Shown: in pieces, positions 25,043-36,299 of the stretch | Layout of the letters: the number at the start of each line of letters is the position of its first letter | How positions within the stretch are numbered: position 1 is the first letter of the stretch | Assembly (NCBI RefSeq): GCF_965221685.1 | Contig: NZ_OZ244907.1 | Source: Palauibacter sp022826685 | Lineage (GTDB): Bacteria > Gemmatimonadota > Gemmatimonadetes > Palauibacterales > Palauibacteraceae | DNA length: 64,000 bases | Strand: one strand, 5' to 3' | Translations under genes and position numbers: made by a program | Notes under the pieces: generated by a model | What the model saw: only the letters and a program-made list of their open reading frames with translations | Told to the model about the DNA's origin: nothing | The model's database searches: none

Positions 25043-27711
25043 CGCCACGCCCCGCCGTTCGGCTCACCGCGCTGCCGAGGCGCCTCGCCCTGCCGGTGCT
25101 CGCGCTGGCCCTCACGGCGCCGCTGCCGGTGCGCGCACAGGAGCGGGCGAGCGTGGACGATGGCGGTGGACCTCTCGACGTAGCCCGCGAAGCGCACCAG
25201 ACCGGTGACTATCGGCAGGCCGTCGCGGCCTACCGGTCGTTGGCCCGTGCCGGGCGCGAATTCCCGGCCTCCGCGCGCGGGTGGGCGCGGGCGCTCGCCG
25301 CGACCGGAGAGTACGAGTCCGCGCTCGACGCGCTCGACCGGGCCGCCGCGCGCGCCCCGGACGGAGCGGACGCCGACACCGAACTTGGCCGCGCGCGCGG
25401 GCGCCTGCAGTACGCGCTCGGTCGCCTCGACCAGGCCGAGGCGAACTTCCGGCTGGCCATCGAAGGCCGGGCCGGCGACGCCCAACTCGCGCGGCTCGAC
25501 CTGGGCCGCCTCCTCTTCGACCGCGGCGAGCGGGAGGAAGCCCTCGCCCTGTTCGACGGGTTCATCGACTTCTACAACCGCGCCCGACGCCTCGAGCCTG
25601 CGGAGCTGCGCGCCGTCGGCACCGCCCTCACCTACCTCGGAGCCCGCGATCCCGACCTCTTCCACGACGCCGTGCGCGCCTTCGAGGAGGCCATCGAGGC
25701 CGACCCCGGCGACCCCGAGCCGCGCATCGACCTCGGTCTCCTCTTCCTCGACAAGTACGACAGCTTCGAGGCCGGGCCGCTGATCGATGAGGCGCTGGCC
25801 CGGAACCCGGCCCACGCGCGCGCCCTCCTGGCGAAGGCGCGCCGCGCGAAGTTCGACGGCTCCACGGAGGCGCTCGAACTCGCCGAGCAGGCGCTCGAGA
25901 CGAACCCCCGCTTCACCGAGGCCCGGGCCTTCCTGGCGCGACTCTATCTCGAACTCGAGGACGTGGAGGAGGCGGAGGCGGAGGCCCGGCGCGCGCTGGA
26001 GACGAACCCGGTCTCCCTCGTCGCGTGGACGGAGATCGCGGCCGCCGCCCACCTCCGGGGGGACGCGGCGGCCTTCACGGAGGCGCGCGACCGCGTGCTG
26101 GGGCTGGATCCGCGGCACGCCGACCTCTACGTCGCCCTCGCGCAGGTCGCCTACCGCACGCACCGGTACGCCGATGCGGTCGAGTTCGCGCGGCAGGCCG
26201 TGGCCCTTGATCCCCTGTCCTGGCCCGGCATGGCGGAACTCGGCCTGAACCAGCTCCGCACGGGCGAGATCGAGGCCGGGCACGCCACCCTCGAGACCTC
26301 CTTCGAGGGCGACCCCTTCAACGTCTGGGTGTTCAATACGCTCGACCTTCTCGAGGAACTCGCCGGGTTCGAGACGGTGGAGAGCCCGCGCTTCCGTTTC
26401 TCCATGCACCCGAAGGAAGCCGGCGCCCTCTCCATCTACGCCACGGCGCTCGCCGAGGAGGCGTTCGACGCCATGAGCGCCCGCTACGGGTTCGAGCCGC
26501 CGACGCCGATCTCGGTCGAGGTCTACGACCGGCACGCGGACTTCTCCGTGCGCACGGTCGGACTCGCCGGCATCGGCGCGCTCGGCGTGAGCTTCGGCTC
26601 CGTCCTCGCCATGGACTCCCCCGGCGCCCGGCCCGGCGGCGCCTTCAACTGGGGCTCGACGCTGTGGCACGAGATCTCCCACGCGTTCACGCTCGGCTAC
26701 ACCGAGCACCGCATCCCCCGCTGGTTCTCCGAGGGGCTCGCGGTCCTCGACGAGCGGCACGCGCGCGAAGGGTGGGGATCCGACGTGGACCCCGGCTTCC
26801 TCGCCGCCTTCCGGGACGAGCGGCTGCCCTCGCTCGAGCGCTTCAACTACGGCTTCGTGCGCCCCGCCTACCCGGGGCAGGTGCAGCACGCCTATTACAT
26901 GGCCTCTCTCCTGTGCGAGATGATCGAGACGACGCGCGGCTTCGACGCCGTGCTCGCCATGCTCGCCGGGTATCGGGACGGGCTGGAGACGCCGGAGGTC
27001 GTGGAACGGGCGCTGGGGACGACACTCCCCGCCCTCGACCGGGAGTTGCGCGACTACATCGAGACCCGTTTCGGTCCGACGCTCCAGGCGCTGGGCGACC
27101 CCGAAGCCGGGGCGCCGCCGGGTCCCGACACCTTCGCCGGACTGCTCATGGCGGCGGCGGAGGCCCGGCGCGCGGGCCGCACGGAGGAGGCGATCAGGGC
27201 GCTGGAAAGGGCGCACGAGGTCTTCCCCGAGTACGCGGGGCCCGACGCGCCGATCCTCTTTCTCGGCCACCTCCGGCGCGAAGCGGGCGACTTCGCGCGC
27301 GCCGCGGAGGCATACCGGACGTACGCGGCCCTCAACGAGAACCACTTCGAGGTGCACCTCGACCTCGCCAACCTCGAACAGGCGCTCGGCAACGAAGCGG
27401 CCGCCCGCGACGTGCTGGAACGCGCGATCTGGATCGACCCGTTCCACCTGGATGTGCACGAGCGGCTCGCCTCCGGCTACGAGGCCGCGGAACGCTGGCC
27501 CGAGGCTGCGAGGGAACGGCGGGCGCTCCTGGCGCTGGCGCCGGCGGACCTCGCCGAGGCCCACTACCGCCTCGCCCTCGCGCTGCACCGGGGCGGGGAC
27601 GCGCGCGGCGCCCGGAGCGCGGTCCTCGACGCCCTGGAGATCGCCCCCAACTTCGAGGCCGCGCTCGAACTGCTGCTCGAGATCCGCGGCGACCCGGAGG
27701 ACGGGCGATGA
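25033..27711 (+). CDS. TPR-rich exported protein with gluzincin (peptidase MA-like) domain
   Basis: 892 residues from GTG 25033. The signal peptide ends PVRAQ near residue 36. Residues about 45-470 are TPR repeats (GDYRQAVAAYRSLARAG, ARARGRLQYALGRLDQAEAN style). A metallopeptidase domain follows with LWHEISHAFTLG (HExxH at about 546-550) and the downstream Glu in RWFSEGLAV, the gluzincin arrangement. TPR repeats resume from about 700 to the end. Likely a periplasmic zinc peptidase or pseudo-peptidase whose TPRs bind partner proteins. It is the third gene of the MoxR operon and ends with an ATGA overlap with the next gene. Confidence 0.78.
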   Translation: MRLTPRPAVRLTALPRRLALPVLALALTAPLPVRAQERASVDDGGGPLDVAREAHQTGDYRQAVAAYRSLARAGREFPASARGWARALAATGEYESALDALDRAAARAPDGADADTELGRARGRLQYALGRLDQAEANFRLAIEGRAGDAQLARLDLGRLLFDRGEREEALALFDGFIDFYNRARRLEPAELRAVGTALTYLGARDPDLFHDAVRAFEEAIEADPGDPEPRIDLGLLFLDKYDSFEAGPLIDEALARNPAHARALLAKARRAKFDGSTEALELAEQALETNPRFTEARAFLARLYLELEDVEEAEAEARRALETNPVSLVAWTEIAAAAHLRGDAAAFTEARDRVLGLDPRHADLYVALAQVAYRTHRYADAVEFARQAVALDPLSWPGMAELGLNQLRTGEIEAGHATLETSFEGDPFNVWVFNTLDLLEELAGFETVESPRFRFSMHPKEAGALSIYATALAEEAFDAMSARYGFEPPTPISVEVYDRHADFSVRTVGLAGIGALGVSFGSVLAMDSPGARPGGAFNWGSTLWHEISHAFTLGYTEHRIPRWFSEGLAVLDERHAREGWGSDVDPGFLAAFRDERLPSLERFNYGFVRPAYPGQVQHAYYMASLLCEMIETTRGFDAVLAMLAGYRDGLETPEVVERALGTTLPALDRELRDYIETRFGPTLQALGDPEAGAPPGPDTFAGLLMAAAEARRAGRTEEAIRALERAHEVFPEYAGPDAPILFLGHLRREAGDFARAAEAYRTYAALNENHFEVHLDLANLEQALGNEAAARDVLERAIWIDPFHLDVHERLASGYEAAERWPEAARERRALLALAPADLAEAHYRLALALHRGGDARGARSAVLDALEIAPNFEAALELLLEIRGDPEDGR

Positions 27712-28514
27712 CCGCGCCGACGCGACGCCGCGTAACCCGGCATCTTGCGATCGGCGGCCTGGCCGCGCTGCTCACGCTGCTCGCCGTCACGGACCTCGAG
27801 GGCCAGCGCCGGCGCGGACGCGGGGGAGGCGGATTCGGGGACGACCTCGCCGCCTACCAGCAGTACAACACGCCCTACACGGGCGAGTTCACCTTCGTCC
27901 GCCTCTACTACCGCGGCGGGTGGGGCTGGAACCCGGGGTGGTCGCACGACTGGCCCGTGGCCGAGCGCAACTTCGCCGAGATCATGGACGCGCTCACGAC
28001 CATCGGCCCGCGCCGCGGCGGCGGCAACGTCCTCGCCATGGACGACCCGGACCTGTTCAAGTTCCCCATCGCGTACCTGTCGGAACCCGGCGGCTGGACC
28101 ATGAACCAGGTGGAGGCCGACAACCTGGGCAACTATCTGCGCAAGGGCGGGTTCCTCATCATCGACGACATGGGCGGCATGCGGGACCTGAACCGGACGA
28201 GGGAGGGGCTGAACATCCTGCTCCCGGGACTCCTGCTCGTACGGCTCGACGACAGCCACCCGATCTTCGACTCGTTCTTCCACTTGGAACAGGAGAACAT
28301 CGAGATGCCGCATCCCTACCGGGGCGGCGTGGCGAGCTACTGGGGCGTCTTCGAGGACAACGACCCCGAGGGCCGCCTTATGGTCATCGTGAATCACGAC
28401 AACGACATTGGCGACTACATGGAGTGGTCCGACCGGGGGTTCGTCCCCATCGCCCTCTCCAACGAAGCGTACAAGCTGGGCGTCAACTATGTGGTGTACG
28501 CCCTCACACACTGA
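27708..28514 (+). CDS. DUF4159 exported protein
   Basis: 268 residues; ATG 27708 overlaps the previous stop (ATGA) and has GGAGG upstream. Signal peptide about 1-33 (ending LEGQ), then a low-complexity Arg/Gly stretch and the DUF4159 domain with FTFVRLYYRGGW, YLSEPGGWTMNQVE, NYLRKGGFLIIDDMGG and PIFDSFFHL. The fold is GATase1-like and its biochemical role is unknown. DUF4159 genes are recurrent neighbours of MoxR/DUF58/BatA genes, matching the context here. Confidence 0.82.
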   Translation: MTAPTRRRVTRHLAIGGLAALLTLLAVTDLEGQRRRGRGGGGFGDDLAAYQQYNTPYTGEFTFVRLYYRGGWGWNPGWSHDWPVAERNFAEIMDALTTIGPRRGGGNVLAMDDPDLFKFPIAYLSEPGGWTMNQVEADNLGNYLRKGGFLIIDDMGGMRDLNRTREGLNILLPGLLLVRLDDSHPIFDSFFHLEQENIEMPHPYRGGVASYWGVFEDNDPEGRLMVIVNHDNDIGDYMEWSDRGFVPIALSNEAYKLGVNYVVYALTH

Positions 28515-28555
28515 GCTCAAGTGGAGCCGAGACACTGAACCCGGAAGGAGCCGGC

Positions 28556-29644
<1,089 letters not shown>

Positions 29645-29660
29645 GGGAGCGGGCCGGACG

Positions 29661-30587
29661 ATGCGGGCGCGAATCGTTTCGCGGACGGTGCCGGGGACGC
29701 AGTTCCTCGATCCGGCGGTGCTCACCCGGATCGGGAACCTCGAACTCGTGGCGCGTTCCGTGGTCGAGGGCTTCATCGCCGGGTCGCACGGGTCGCCCTT
29801 CCTCGGGCTGTCGCTCGACTTCGCGGCGCACCGCCAGTACCTGCCCGGCGACGACATCCGCAAGATCGACTGGAAGGTGTACGGACGCACGGACCGCCAC
29901 TACATCAAGGAATACGAGGCCGAGACGAACGCGAACGTCTTCTTCGCGGTGGACGCCTCCCGTTCCATGGACTACGGCTCGCGCGGGATCACGAAGCTCG
30001 ACTACGCCCGCTACCTGACGGCCTGCCTCGCCTATCTCTCCGCGGGCCAGCGGGACCGCGTGGGTGCGGCGATCTTCGATGAGAAGCTGCTCGAGTACAT
30101 CCCCCCCTCCGTCCGGCACCGCCGCCTGATCCTGGCGGCCCTCGACCGCGTCCGGGCCGAGACGGCGGGCGACCTCGCGCGGCCCCTCACGCAGGTGGCC
30201 GAGAGCCTGACCCGGAAGGGGATCGTCGTTCTCGTCTCCGACCTCTACACGGAACCGAAGACGGTCCTGAACTCCGTGGGCGCGCTGCGCAGCAAGGGAC
30301 AGGACGTGATCGTGTTCCAGATCCTGGACCCCGCCGAGGTCGACTTCCCGTTCGAGGCGGCGAGGTCGTTCGAGGACCTCGAGACGGGGGAGCGGCTTCC
30401 GGTGACCCCCGACGTGATGCGCGAGGAATACCTTTCCCTGGTGGAGGGGCACGTGGGCGAGATCTCGAAGATGATGATCGACCGCGCGATCGACCATGAA
30501 CTCGTCGTCACCTCGACGCCCCTCGACGCCGTGCTCTTCCGCTACCTGTCGCACCGGTCGCGGCGCCTGAAGGGCAAGGACCGATGA
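29661..30587 (+). CDS. DUF58 / VWA-like protein
   Basis: 308 residues, normal for the family. The DUF58 signature HRQYLPGDDIRKIDWKVYGR lies at about residues 58-77, followed by a VWA-type metal site FFAVDASRSMDYGS (DxSxS, about 95-108) and VLVSDLY. There is no transmembrane segment, so it is probably a cytosolic adaptor of the MoxR ATPase. It begins 16 bases after moxR and ends in an ATGA overlap with the BatA-like gene. Confidence 0.88.
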   Translation: MRARIVSRTVPGTQFLDPAVLTRIGNLELVARSVVEGFIAGSHGSPFLGLSLDFAAHRQYLPGDDIRKIDWKVYGRTDRHYIKEYEAETNANVFFAVDASRSMDYGSRGITKLDYARYLTACLAYLSAGQRDRVGAAIFDEKLLEYIPPSVRHRRLILAALDRVRAETAGDLARPLTQVAESLTRKGIVVLVSDLYTEPKTVLNSVGALRSKGQDVIVFQILDPAEVDFPFEAARSFEDLETGERLPVTPDVMREEYLSLVEGHVGEISKMMIDRAIDHELVVTSTPLDAVLFRYLSHRSRRLKGKDR

Positions 30588-32683
30588 GTTTCCTGACCCC
30601 GTGGTTCCTGGCCGGGCTCGGGCTCCTCTCGATCCCGATCATCATCCATCTCACGCATCGCCAGCGCAGCCGCGTGACGGTGTTCCCGTCGCTGATGTTC
30701 CTCCGGAAGCTGCCCTTCAAGACGATGAACCGGCGCCGGATACGGCATCCCCTGCTCTTCGCCCTGCGCAGCTTGGCGGTCATCCTCCTCGCGCTCGCCT
30801 TCTCCCGGCCCTTCTTCGACTCCGCGGCGGCGGTTGAGGCCGGTTCGGCGCGCGACGTCGTCATCCTCCTCGATGTGTCGGCGAGCCTGGGCTACGAGGG
30901 GCGCTGGGAGGCGGCCCTCGATTCCGCGCGCGCCGTACTCGACGGTCTCGGGGAGGGGGACCGCGTCGCGGTGGCGACGTTCGATGAGCGGGCGCGGGAG
31001 CGGGTGCCGTTGACGCTCGACCTCGTCGCCGCCCGGGACGCCCTGGCGGACCTGTCGACGACCGACCTGGGGACGCGGCTCGAAGCCGGCATCCAGCTTG
31101 CCGGACGGATCCTCGTGGAGTCCGAAGACCGGAGGCGGGAGGTGGCGCTCGTCTCGGACTTCCAGCGCACGGGGTGGGAGGACGCCGGCCGGGTGCGGCT
31201 TCCCGATGGGGTGTCGTTGCGGGCGGCGAGCGTCGCGCCGGAGGAGGCCGCGAACGTGGCGCTGGCGGAGGCGGCGGTGCGGGCCGCGGGCGACGGGCGC
31301 GTCCGGCTCGTGGCGCGGCTCGCGAACATGGGCGACGCGCCGGTGGACGGGCTCCCGGTGTCGCTCGAGATCGCGGGGCGGACGGTGGCGACGATCCCGG
31401 TGGATATGCCGTCGCGCGGAACCGGGACGGCGGTGTTCGACGACCTCGCCCTCCCGGAGGGACGGAGCCGCGGGCGCCTCACGATCCCCGGGGACGGGCT
31501 GGCCATCGACAACGAGTTCCGCTTCATGGCGGCCCCCGAGGCCGGGTTGCGCACGCTCATCCTGGAGAACAACCGCAGGGCGTCGGACGGGAGTCTCTTT
31601 CTCGAGCGCGCTCTTGAAATCGGAGACGCGCCCCGCATCGAGACCTCGCGGACGCCGGCCGCGGGTCTCGATGCCGCCGCGCTGTCGTCGTCGGACTTCG
31701 CGATCCTCAACGACGCGGACCTCGCCGACGCGGGCCGGGCCGGCCGGCTGCGCGAGTGGGTGAGCGACGGCGGGGGCCTGCTCATCGTCCTCGGGCGGGA
31801 TGCGAGCATGAATCGGTGGTCCGACGCCGGACTCGAACTGCTCGGCGCCGGCCCCGGATCCCTCGTGGATGCCGCCGATGGCCGCCGGCTGTCGTGGCTC
31901 GACTACGACCACCCCGTGTTCGAGCTCTTCTCCGGCCCTCGCAGCGGGGATTTCTCCGGTGCGCGCTTCGAGCGGTTCTGGAGCCTGGAGCCCGCCGAGG
32001 GCACGTCGGTGGTGGCCCGTTACGACAGCGGGGAACCCGCGCTGCTGGAACGTCCGGTGGGCGAGGGCCGCGTGCTGGTCTGGACGTCGACCCTCGACCG
32101 TTTCTGGAACGACCTCGCGCTGCAGCCCGTCTTCCTGCCCTTCGTGCACCGGCTGGCGCTCCACGCCACCGGATACCGGGAGCCGGAACGCTGGATCGAA
32201 GCCGGGGGCGTGCTCGAACTCACCGCCCTTGTCGGAGCGGGCGGAGCGGGCGGGGCGGGACCCGCGGGGCTCGCCGGGGACGAGGCCGAGTGGGTCGTGG
32301 TGGATCCGGACGGCGACCGGCAGCCGGTGGAGGTCGGTGAAGGGCCGACGTGGATCGAGTTTCCGCGCGCGGGTTTCTACCAGGTGGCGCTCCGGGACGA
32401 CGCCGGCCGCGCGACCACCGTGGCGGTCAACCCTCCGATGACCGAATCTGATCTGGCATCGGTGGCGACGGAGCGCGTGGTGGAGGCCGTGGCGGGCGTC
32501 GCGCCGACGGCGGCGGGAACCGCCGGGGAGGACGGCGCGGCGGCAGACGAGGAAACGGTGCCGCGGCGCGCGGAACTCTGGTGGGTGCTCCTGCTGCTCG
32601 CGGGGCTCGTACTGGGGGTGGAGAGCGTGCTGGCGAACCGCTGGACGCGCCAGCGTCCCGTGTCGGGGCTGGCAGGGGCCTGA
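30584..32683 (+). CDS. BatA-like N-terminal / VWA membrane protein
   Basis: 699 residues. N-terminal Aerotolerance-regulator (BatA) block with a membrane helix, HLTHRQRSRV and FPSLMFLRKLPF, and a second helix at about 60-80. The VWA domain has VVILLDVSASLGYEG (about 90-104). A beta-sandwich region and a GATase-like segment (VSDGGGLLIVLGRD, about 392-405) follow, and a C-terminal transmembrane helix is at about 660-685. The architecture parallels the first gene of the operon, so the two may be paralogous subunits. Membrane-bound, with most of the protein outside the cytosol. Confidence 0.85.
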   Translation: MSFLTPWFLAGLGLLSIPIIIHLTHRQRSRVTVFPSLMFLRKLPFKTMNRRRIRHPLLFALRSLAVILLALAFSRPFFDSAAAVEAGSARDVVILLDVSASLGYEGRWEAALDSARAVLDGLGEGDRVAVATFDERARERVPLTLDLVAARDALADLSTTDLGTRLEAGIQLAGRILVESEDRRREVALVSDFQRTGWEDAGRVRLPDGVSLRAASVAPEEAANVALAEAAVRAAGDGRVRLVARLANMGDAPVDGLPVSLEIAGRTVATIPVDMPSRGTGTAVFDDLALPEGRSRGRLTIPGDGLAIDNEFRFMAAPEAGLRTLILENNRRASDGSLFLERALEIGDAPRIETSRTPAAGLDAAALSSSDFAILNDADLADAGRAGRLREWVSDGGGLLIVLGRDASMNRWSDAGLELLGAGPGSLVDAADGRRLSWLDYDHPVFELFSGPRSGDFSGARFERFWSLEPAEGTSVVARYDSGEPALLERPVGEGRVLVWTSTLDRFWNDLALQPVFLPFVHRLALHATGYREPERWIEAGGVLELTALVGAGGAGGAGPAGLAGDEAEWVVVDPDGDRQPVEVGEGPTWIEFPRAGFYQVALRDDAGRATTVAVNPPMTESDLASVATERVVEAVAGVAPTAAGTAGEDGAAADEETVPRRAELWWVLLLLAGLVLGVESVLANRWTRQRPVSGLAGA

Positions 32684-32693
32684 GGAGATGACG

Positions 32694-35600
32694 ATGCAGC
32701 GATGGGCGAAGACGCGGAGCACGGAGCACCAGTTGCTCGAGATCGTCCGCGATGTGAGGCGACGCTGGCGGGTGCGCCAACTCATCCAGGGCGTCGCGGT
32801 GACGCTGGGGATCGGTTTCGCCGTCTTCTTCATCGCGACCTTCGGGATCGACCGGCTGCGCTTCGAAGACGGCGCGGTCCTCGCCTTCCGCATCCTGCTC
32901 TGGGCCGCCGCAGCCGGCCTCGTCGCCTGGTTCGTGGTGCGCCCGCTCCTGCGCAGGGTCTCGGACACGCAGGTCGCGCTCTACCTGGAGGAGCATGAAC
33001 CGTCGCTCAAGGCGGCGTTTCTCGCGGCCATCGAGCGCGCCGGGTCGCCGGGCGCCCGCTCCGGCCTCGATGCGCGTCTGCTGGAGGTCGCCGCCCGTCG
33101 CGCCCGCCGCGTGGAACGGGGGCGCCGCGTCGAGCGCGACCGGCTGCGGCGTTCGACCGCCTGGTTCGCGGGCGTCGCCACGGCCGTGCTGCTCATCGTC
33201 CTCTTCGGTCCCGCCTTCCAGGGCACGGCGGGCTCGCTCCTCCTGAGCCCCTGGAAGACCGCCGACGCCGCCAACCCCTATGCGATCACGGTGGAGCCCG
33301 GCGACGCGCTCATCGCCCGCGGCTCGGATCAGCTGGTGCGCGCGTTCCCGCAGGGGTTCGAGACGGACGAGGTGGAGGTCTCCGTGCGGCGCGGCGAGTC
33401 GGAGGTGTGGGAACGCTACTTCATGACGCCGGCCGCGGAGGGCGCCGCGTTCGAGGTCCTCCTCTTCGACCTCGACGAGCCCACCGACTACACGGTGAGT
33501 TCCGAGGGCGTCCGATCGCCCGTCTTCACCATTGAGGTCGCGGACCTCCCCTACGTCGACCGGATCGACCTCGAGTACCACTTCCCCGCCTACACGGGGT
33601 TGAGTCCGCGGACCGTGGAGGATGGCGGCGACATCGCCGTGCTGCGGGGGACCGAGGTCCGTCTTCGCGTGACGCCGACGATGGCCACGGAGGCGGCGCG
33701 GCTCGCGTTCGACGGCGAGGAGGAGGGCGCCGCGCTCGAGCCCGTGAATGGCGCGTTCGAGACGAGCTTCACGGTGACGGGCGAGACCTTCTACCGCATC
33801 GAGTTCATGGGTCCGGGCAATCGTTTCGTCATCGGCTCCCCCGACTACCTCGTCGAACCGCTCGACGACCAGCCTCCGGGAGTCCGGATCTCCGAGCCGG
33901 GACGGGACACGCGCCTCTCGCCGATCGAGGAACTGTACGTGGAAGTCGAGGCGGAAGACGACTTCGGGCTCGGGCGGGTCGAACTCCTCTACTCGGTTAA
34001 CGGCGGGGAGGAATCGTCCCGCGTGCTGCACGGCACGAGCCGCGGCGGAACTACGCGACTCTCCGGCGGGCACACCTTCTTCCTCGAGGAGTTCGGCCTC
34101 GCGCCGGGCGATGTCCTCTCCTACTACGCCCGCGCGACGGACCTGCGCTCCGGCGGCCCCGGCGGCGGGGTCGAAAGCTCGGACATCTACTTCGTCGAAA
34201 TCCGTCCCTTCGACCGGAACTTCCGCCAGGCCGAGCAGGGCGGGGGAGGGGGAGGGGGTGGAGGCGGCGGGGCCGGCATGGGCGGCGAACTGTCCGAACA
34301 GCAGCGGCAGATCGTCGCCGCGACCTTCCGCCTGGACCGCGACAACAACGAGTTCGAAGAAGAGGAAATGTCGGAGAACCTCGCGACGCTGACGCTGTTG
34401 CAGGGGCGGCTGCGACAGCAGGTGGAAGAGCTGATCGCGCAGATGCAGCAGCGCGGCGTGGCGGGCGACCCGTCGCTCGAGACGGTGTTCAGGGAACTCC
34501 CGCAGGCGCCGCCGGCGATGCTTGAAGCGGAGACGAGACTCGGGGAGCGGCGGCTCAAGGATGCGCTCGCGCCCGAACAGCGCTCGCTACAGCACCTGCA
34601 GCGCGCCGAAGCCGCGTTCCGGGACGTCCAGGTGCAGCAGGGCGGCGGTGGCGGCGGCGGTACGCCGGGGAGTGTCGGGGCCGGGGCCGAGGAGCTCGCG
34701 GACCTGTTCGAACTGGAGCTGGACCGCCTGCGGAACCAGTACGAGACGGTCCAGCGCGGCCAGCAGCAACAGCAGGACCAGGAGGTGGACGAGGCGCTGC
34801 AGAAGCTCGAGGAACTCGCGAGACGCCAGCAGCAGATGAACGAGCGCGCGGCCGCGCAGCCGCGGGGCGCCGCGGGGGGCGGCCAGGGTCAGCAACAGCG
34901 GATGATCCAGGAGACGGAGGAGTTGGCACGGCAACTGCAGCGCCTGGGTCGGGAGGGCGACCGGGCGGACGTCGAGGAATCCGCGCGCCGGCTGCAAGAG
35001 GCGGCGGACGAGATGCGGCGGGCGCAGGCGCAGGGTCGCCGGGGGCAGGGGCAGGCGGAGGCGTCGAACGCCCTCGACCGGCTGCGCGATGCACGCCGCC
35101 TGCTCGAGAACCGGCAGGTCGCGGCCGTGGAGCGGGAGGTCGAGGACGTCGCGCTGAGGGCCGAGCGGATCGCGGAGCGTCAGCGGGAGCTGCAGAGCGA
35201 TGTGAACGAGGATCCGACGGGCGGCGACGAGGAGCGCGTGACCGGACTCCGCGAACGCAAGGCCGAACTCGCCCGCGAGGTGGACCTGTTGGAGTCCGAT
35301 CTGGACCGCCTCGCGCGCGAGGCGCGTCGGGATCAGCCGGACGCCGCGGACCGCCTGGTGGAAGCCGCCGGCGAGATCCGCGAGAGCCGGCTGCGGGACA
35401 AACTCCTCTTCTCGCGAGGAGTCCTCGGCACCCAGACCGAGGACTATGTGCGGAACTTCGAGGAACAGATCACCCGGGACGCGGAGAACGTGCGGGCGCG
35501 GGTCCAGGCCGCGCGGGATGCGCTGAGCGAGTCGGACCCCCGCCGCCTCGGCCGGCAACTTGACGAGACGCGCGACCTCGTCCGCGGCCTCGAGTCACTC

Positions 35601-36275
35601 CAGGAACGTCTGCAACAGGGCCAGGAGGGGCAGGAAGGCCAGGGGCAGCAACAGGGCCAGGGGCAGCAACAGGGCCAGGGGCAGCAGGAAGGCCAGGGCG
35701 AGCAGCAGGGTCAGGGCCAGGGCCAGGGACAGCAGGGCGAGGGCCAACAGGGCGGGCAGGGACAGCAGGGCGGTGAGGGCCAGCAGGGCGGAGAGCAGCA
35801 GGGTGAGGGGCAGGGCCAGGGAGGTCGTGGCGGGCAGCCGGGGCAGCCCGGTCAGGCCCCCCGCGGCGGCCAGGGGTTCGCCCCCGGCGGGGGCGGCGGC
35901 GGAGGCGGGGGACCGTGGCTGTCGCCGGAAGACGTCCGGCAGTTCCAGCGCGAATTCCGCCAGCGGGGGCAGGACGCCCGCCGCCTGCGCGACGAACTGG
36001 GTCAGGAGGGCGTCGATGTGGGCGACCTCGACGACGCCATCGCCGGACTCGACCGCCTGCGAACGATGGGAGACTTTGACGATCCCGAGGAACTGGCCCG
36101 GCTCCAGGCGGACGTGCTGCGGGGCCTGAAGGACTTCGAGTTCGCCCTCCGCCGTGAACTGGGGTCGCAGATCGAGCGCTTCTTCCTCTCCGGGTCGGAC
36201 GACGTGCCGGAGGAATACCGCGAACTCGTCGAGGCATACTACCGCGCGCTGTCCGAGGACCCGCCGCCGCGCTGA
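32694..36275 (+). CDS. DUF4175-like giant coiled-coil membrane protein
   Basis: 1193 residues. Two ATGs compete (32688 and 32694); AGGAG at 32683-32687 touches the first and is six bases from the second, so 32694 is preferred. Three N-terminal membrane helices (about 27-48, 57-80, 155-173), a beta-rich region (about 190-500), then long Arg/Glu/Gln-rich coiled coils (about 560-970), a Gly/Gln low-complexity tract (about 975-1080) and a conserved C-terminal helical domain (LSPEDVRQFQREFRQRGQDA). The layout fits DUF4175-type proteins found downstream of MoxR/BatA genes. Probably a membrane scaffold of the system; last gene of the operon. Confidence 0.75.
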   Translation: MQRWAKTRSTEHQLLEIVRDVRRRWRVRQLIQGVAVTLGIGFAVFFIATFGIDRLRFEDGAVLAFRILLWAAAAGLVAWFVVRPLLRRVSDTQVALYLEEHEPSLKAAFLAAIERAGSPGARSGLDARLLEVAARRARRVERGRRVERDRLRRSTAWFAGVATAVLLIVLFGPAFQGTAGSLLLSPWKTADAANPYAITVEPGDALIARGSDQLVRAFPQGFETDEVEVSVRRGESEVWERYFMTPAAEGAAFEVLLFDLDEPTDYTVSSEGVRSPVFTIEVADLPYVDRIDLEYHFPAYTGLSPRTVEDGGDIAVLRGTEVRLRVTPTMATEAARLAFDGEEEGAALEPVNGAFETSFTVTGETFYRIEFMGPGNRFVIGSPDYLVEPLDDQPPGVRISEPGRDTRLSPIEELYVEVEAEDDFGLGRVELLYSVNGGEESSRVLHGTSRGGTTRLSGGHTFFLEEFGLAPGDVLSYYARATDLRSGGPGGGVESSDIYFVEIRPFDRNFRQAEQGGGGGGGGGGGAGMGGELSEQQRQIVAATFRLDRDNNEFEEEEMSENLATLTLLQGRLRQQVEELIAQMQQRGVAGDPSLETVFRELPQAPPAMLEAETRLGERRLKDALAPEQRSLQHLQRAEAAFRDVQVQQGGGGGGGTPGSVGAGAEELADLFELELDRLRNQYETVQRGQQQQQDQEVDEALQKLEELARRQQQMNERAAAQPRGAAGGGQGQQQRMIQETEELARQLQRLGREGDRADVEESARRLQEAADEMRRAQAQGRRGQGQAEASNALDRLRDARRLLENRQVAAVEREVEDVALRAERIAERQRELQSDVNEDPTGGDEERVTGLRERKAELAREVDLLESDLDRLAREARRDQPDAADRLVEAAGEIRESRLRDKLLFSRGVLGTQTEDYVRNFEEQITRDAENVRARVQAARDALSESDPRRLGRQLDETRDLVRGLESLQERLQQGQEGQEGQGQQQGQGQQQGQGQQEGQGEQQGQGQGQGQQGEGQQGGQGQQGGEGQQGGEQQGEGQGQGGRGGQPGQPGQAPRGGQGFAPGGGGGGGGGPWLSPEDVRQFQREFRQRGQDARRLRDELGQEGVDVGDLDDAIAGLDRLRTMGDFDDPEELARLQADVLRGLKDFEFALRRELGSQIERFFLSGSDDVPEEYRELVEAYYRALSEDPPPR
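35611..35820 (+). repeat. Tandem CAGGGCCAGGGG-type coding repeat (Gly/Gln tract)
   Basis: About 210 bases of imperfect tandem copies of 9-12-base units such as CAGGGCCAG, GGGCAGCAA and GGGCAGGGC, translating to runs of G-Q-G-Q and G-Q-Q. It lies inside the DUF4175-like gene without breaking frame. The length is likely variable between strains by slippage. Confidence 0.8.
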
Positions 36276-36299
36276 CCTCAGCAAGGAGCGTCGAACCGG

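Noticed and set aside
24670..27588. 972-codon open frame on the minus strand
   Set aside because: It is antisense to the TPR/peptidase gene; its translation is repetitive Arg/Glu/Gly/Val without domains, a typical high-GC shadow of a real plus-strand gene.
30542..32968. 808-codon open frame on the minus strand
   Set aside because: Shadow of the BatA-like gene; the residue pattern is R/H/E/P-rich without structure, and the plus-strand gene has clear VWA motifs.
35611..35820. Possible CRISPR-like or intergenic tandem array
   Set aside because: The units are 9-12 bases, have no spacers, and stay in frame inside a coding region.
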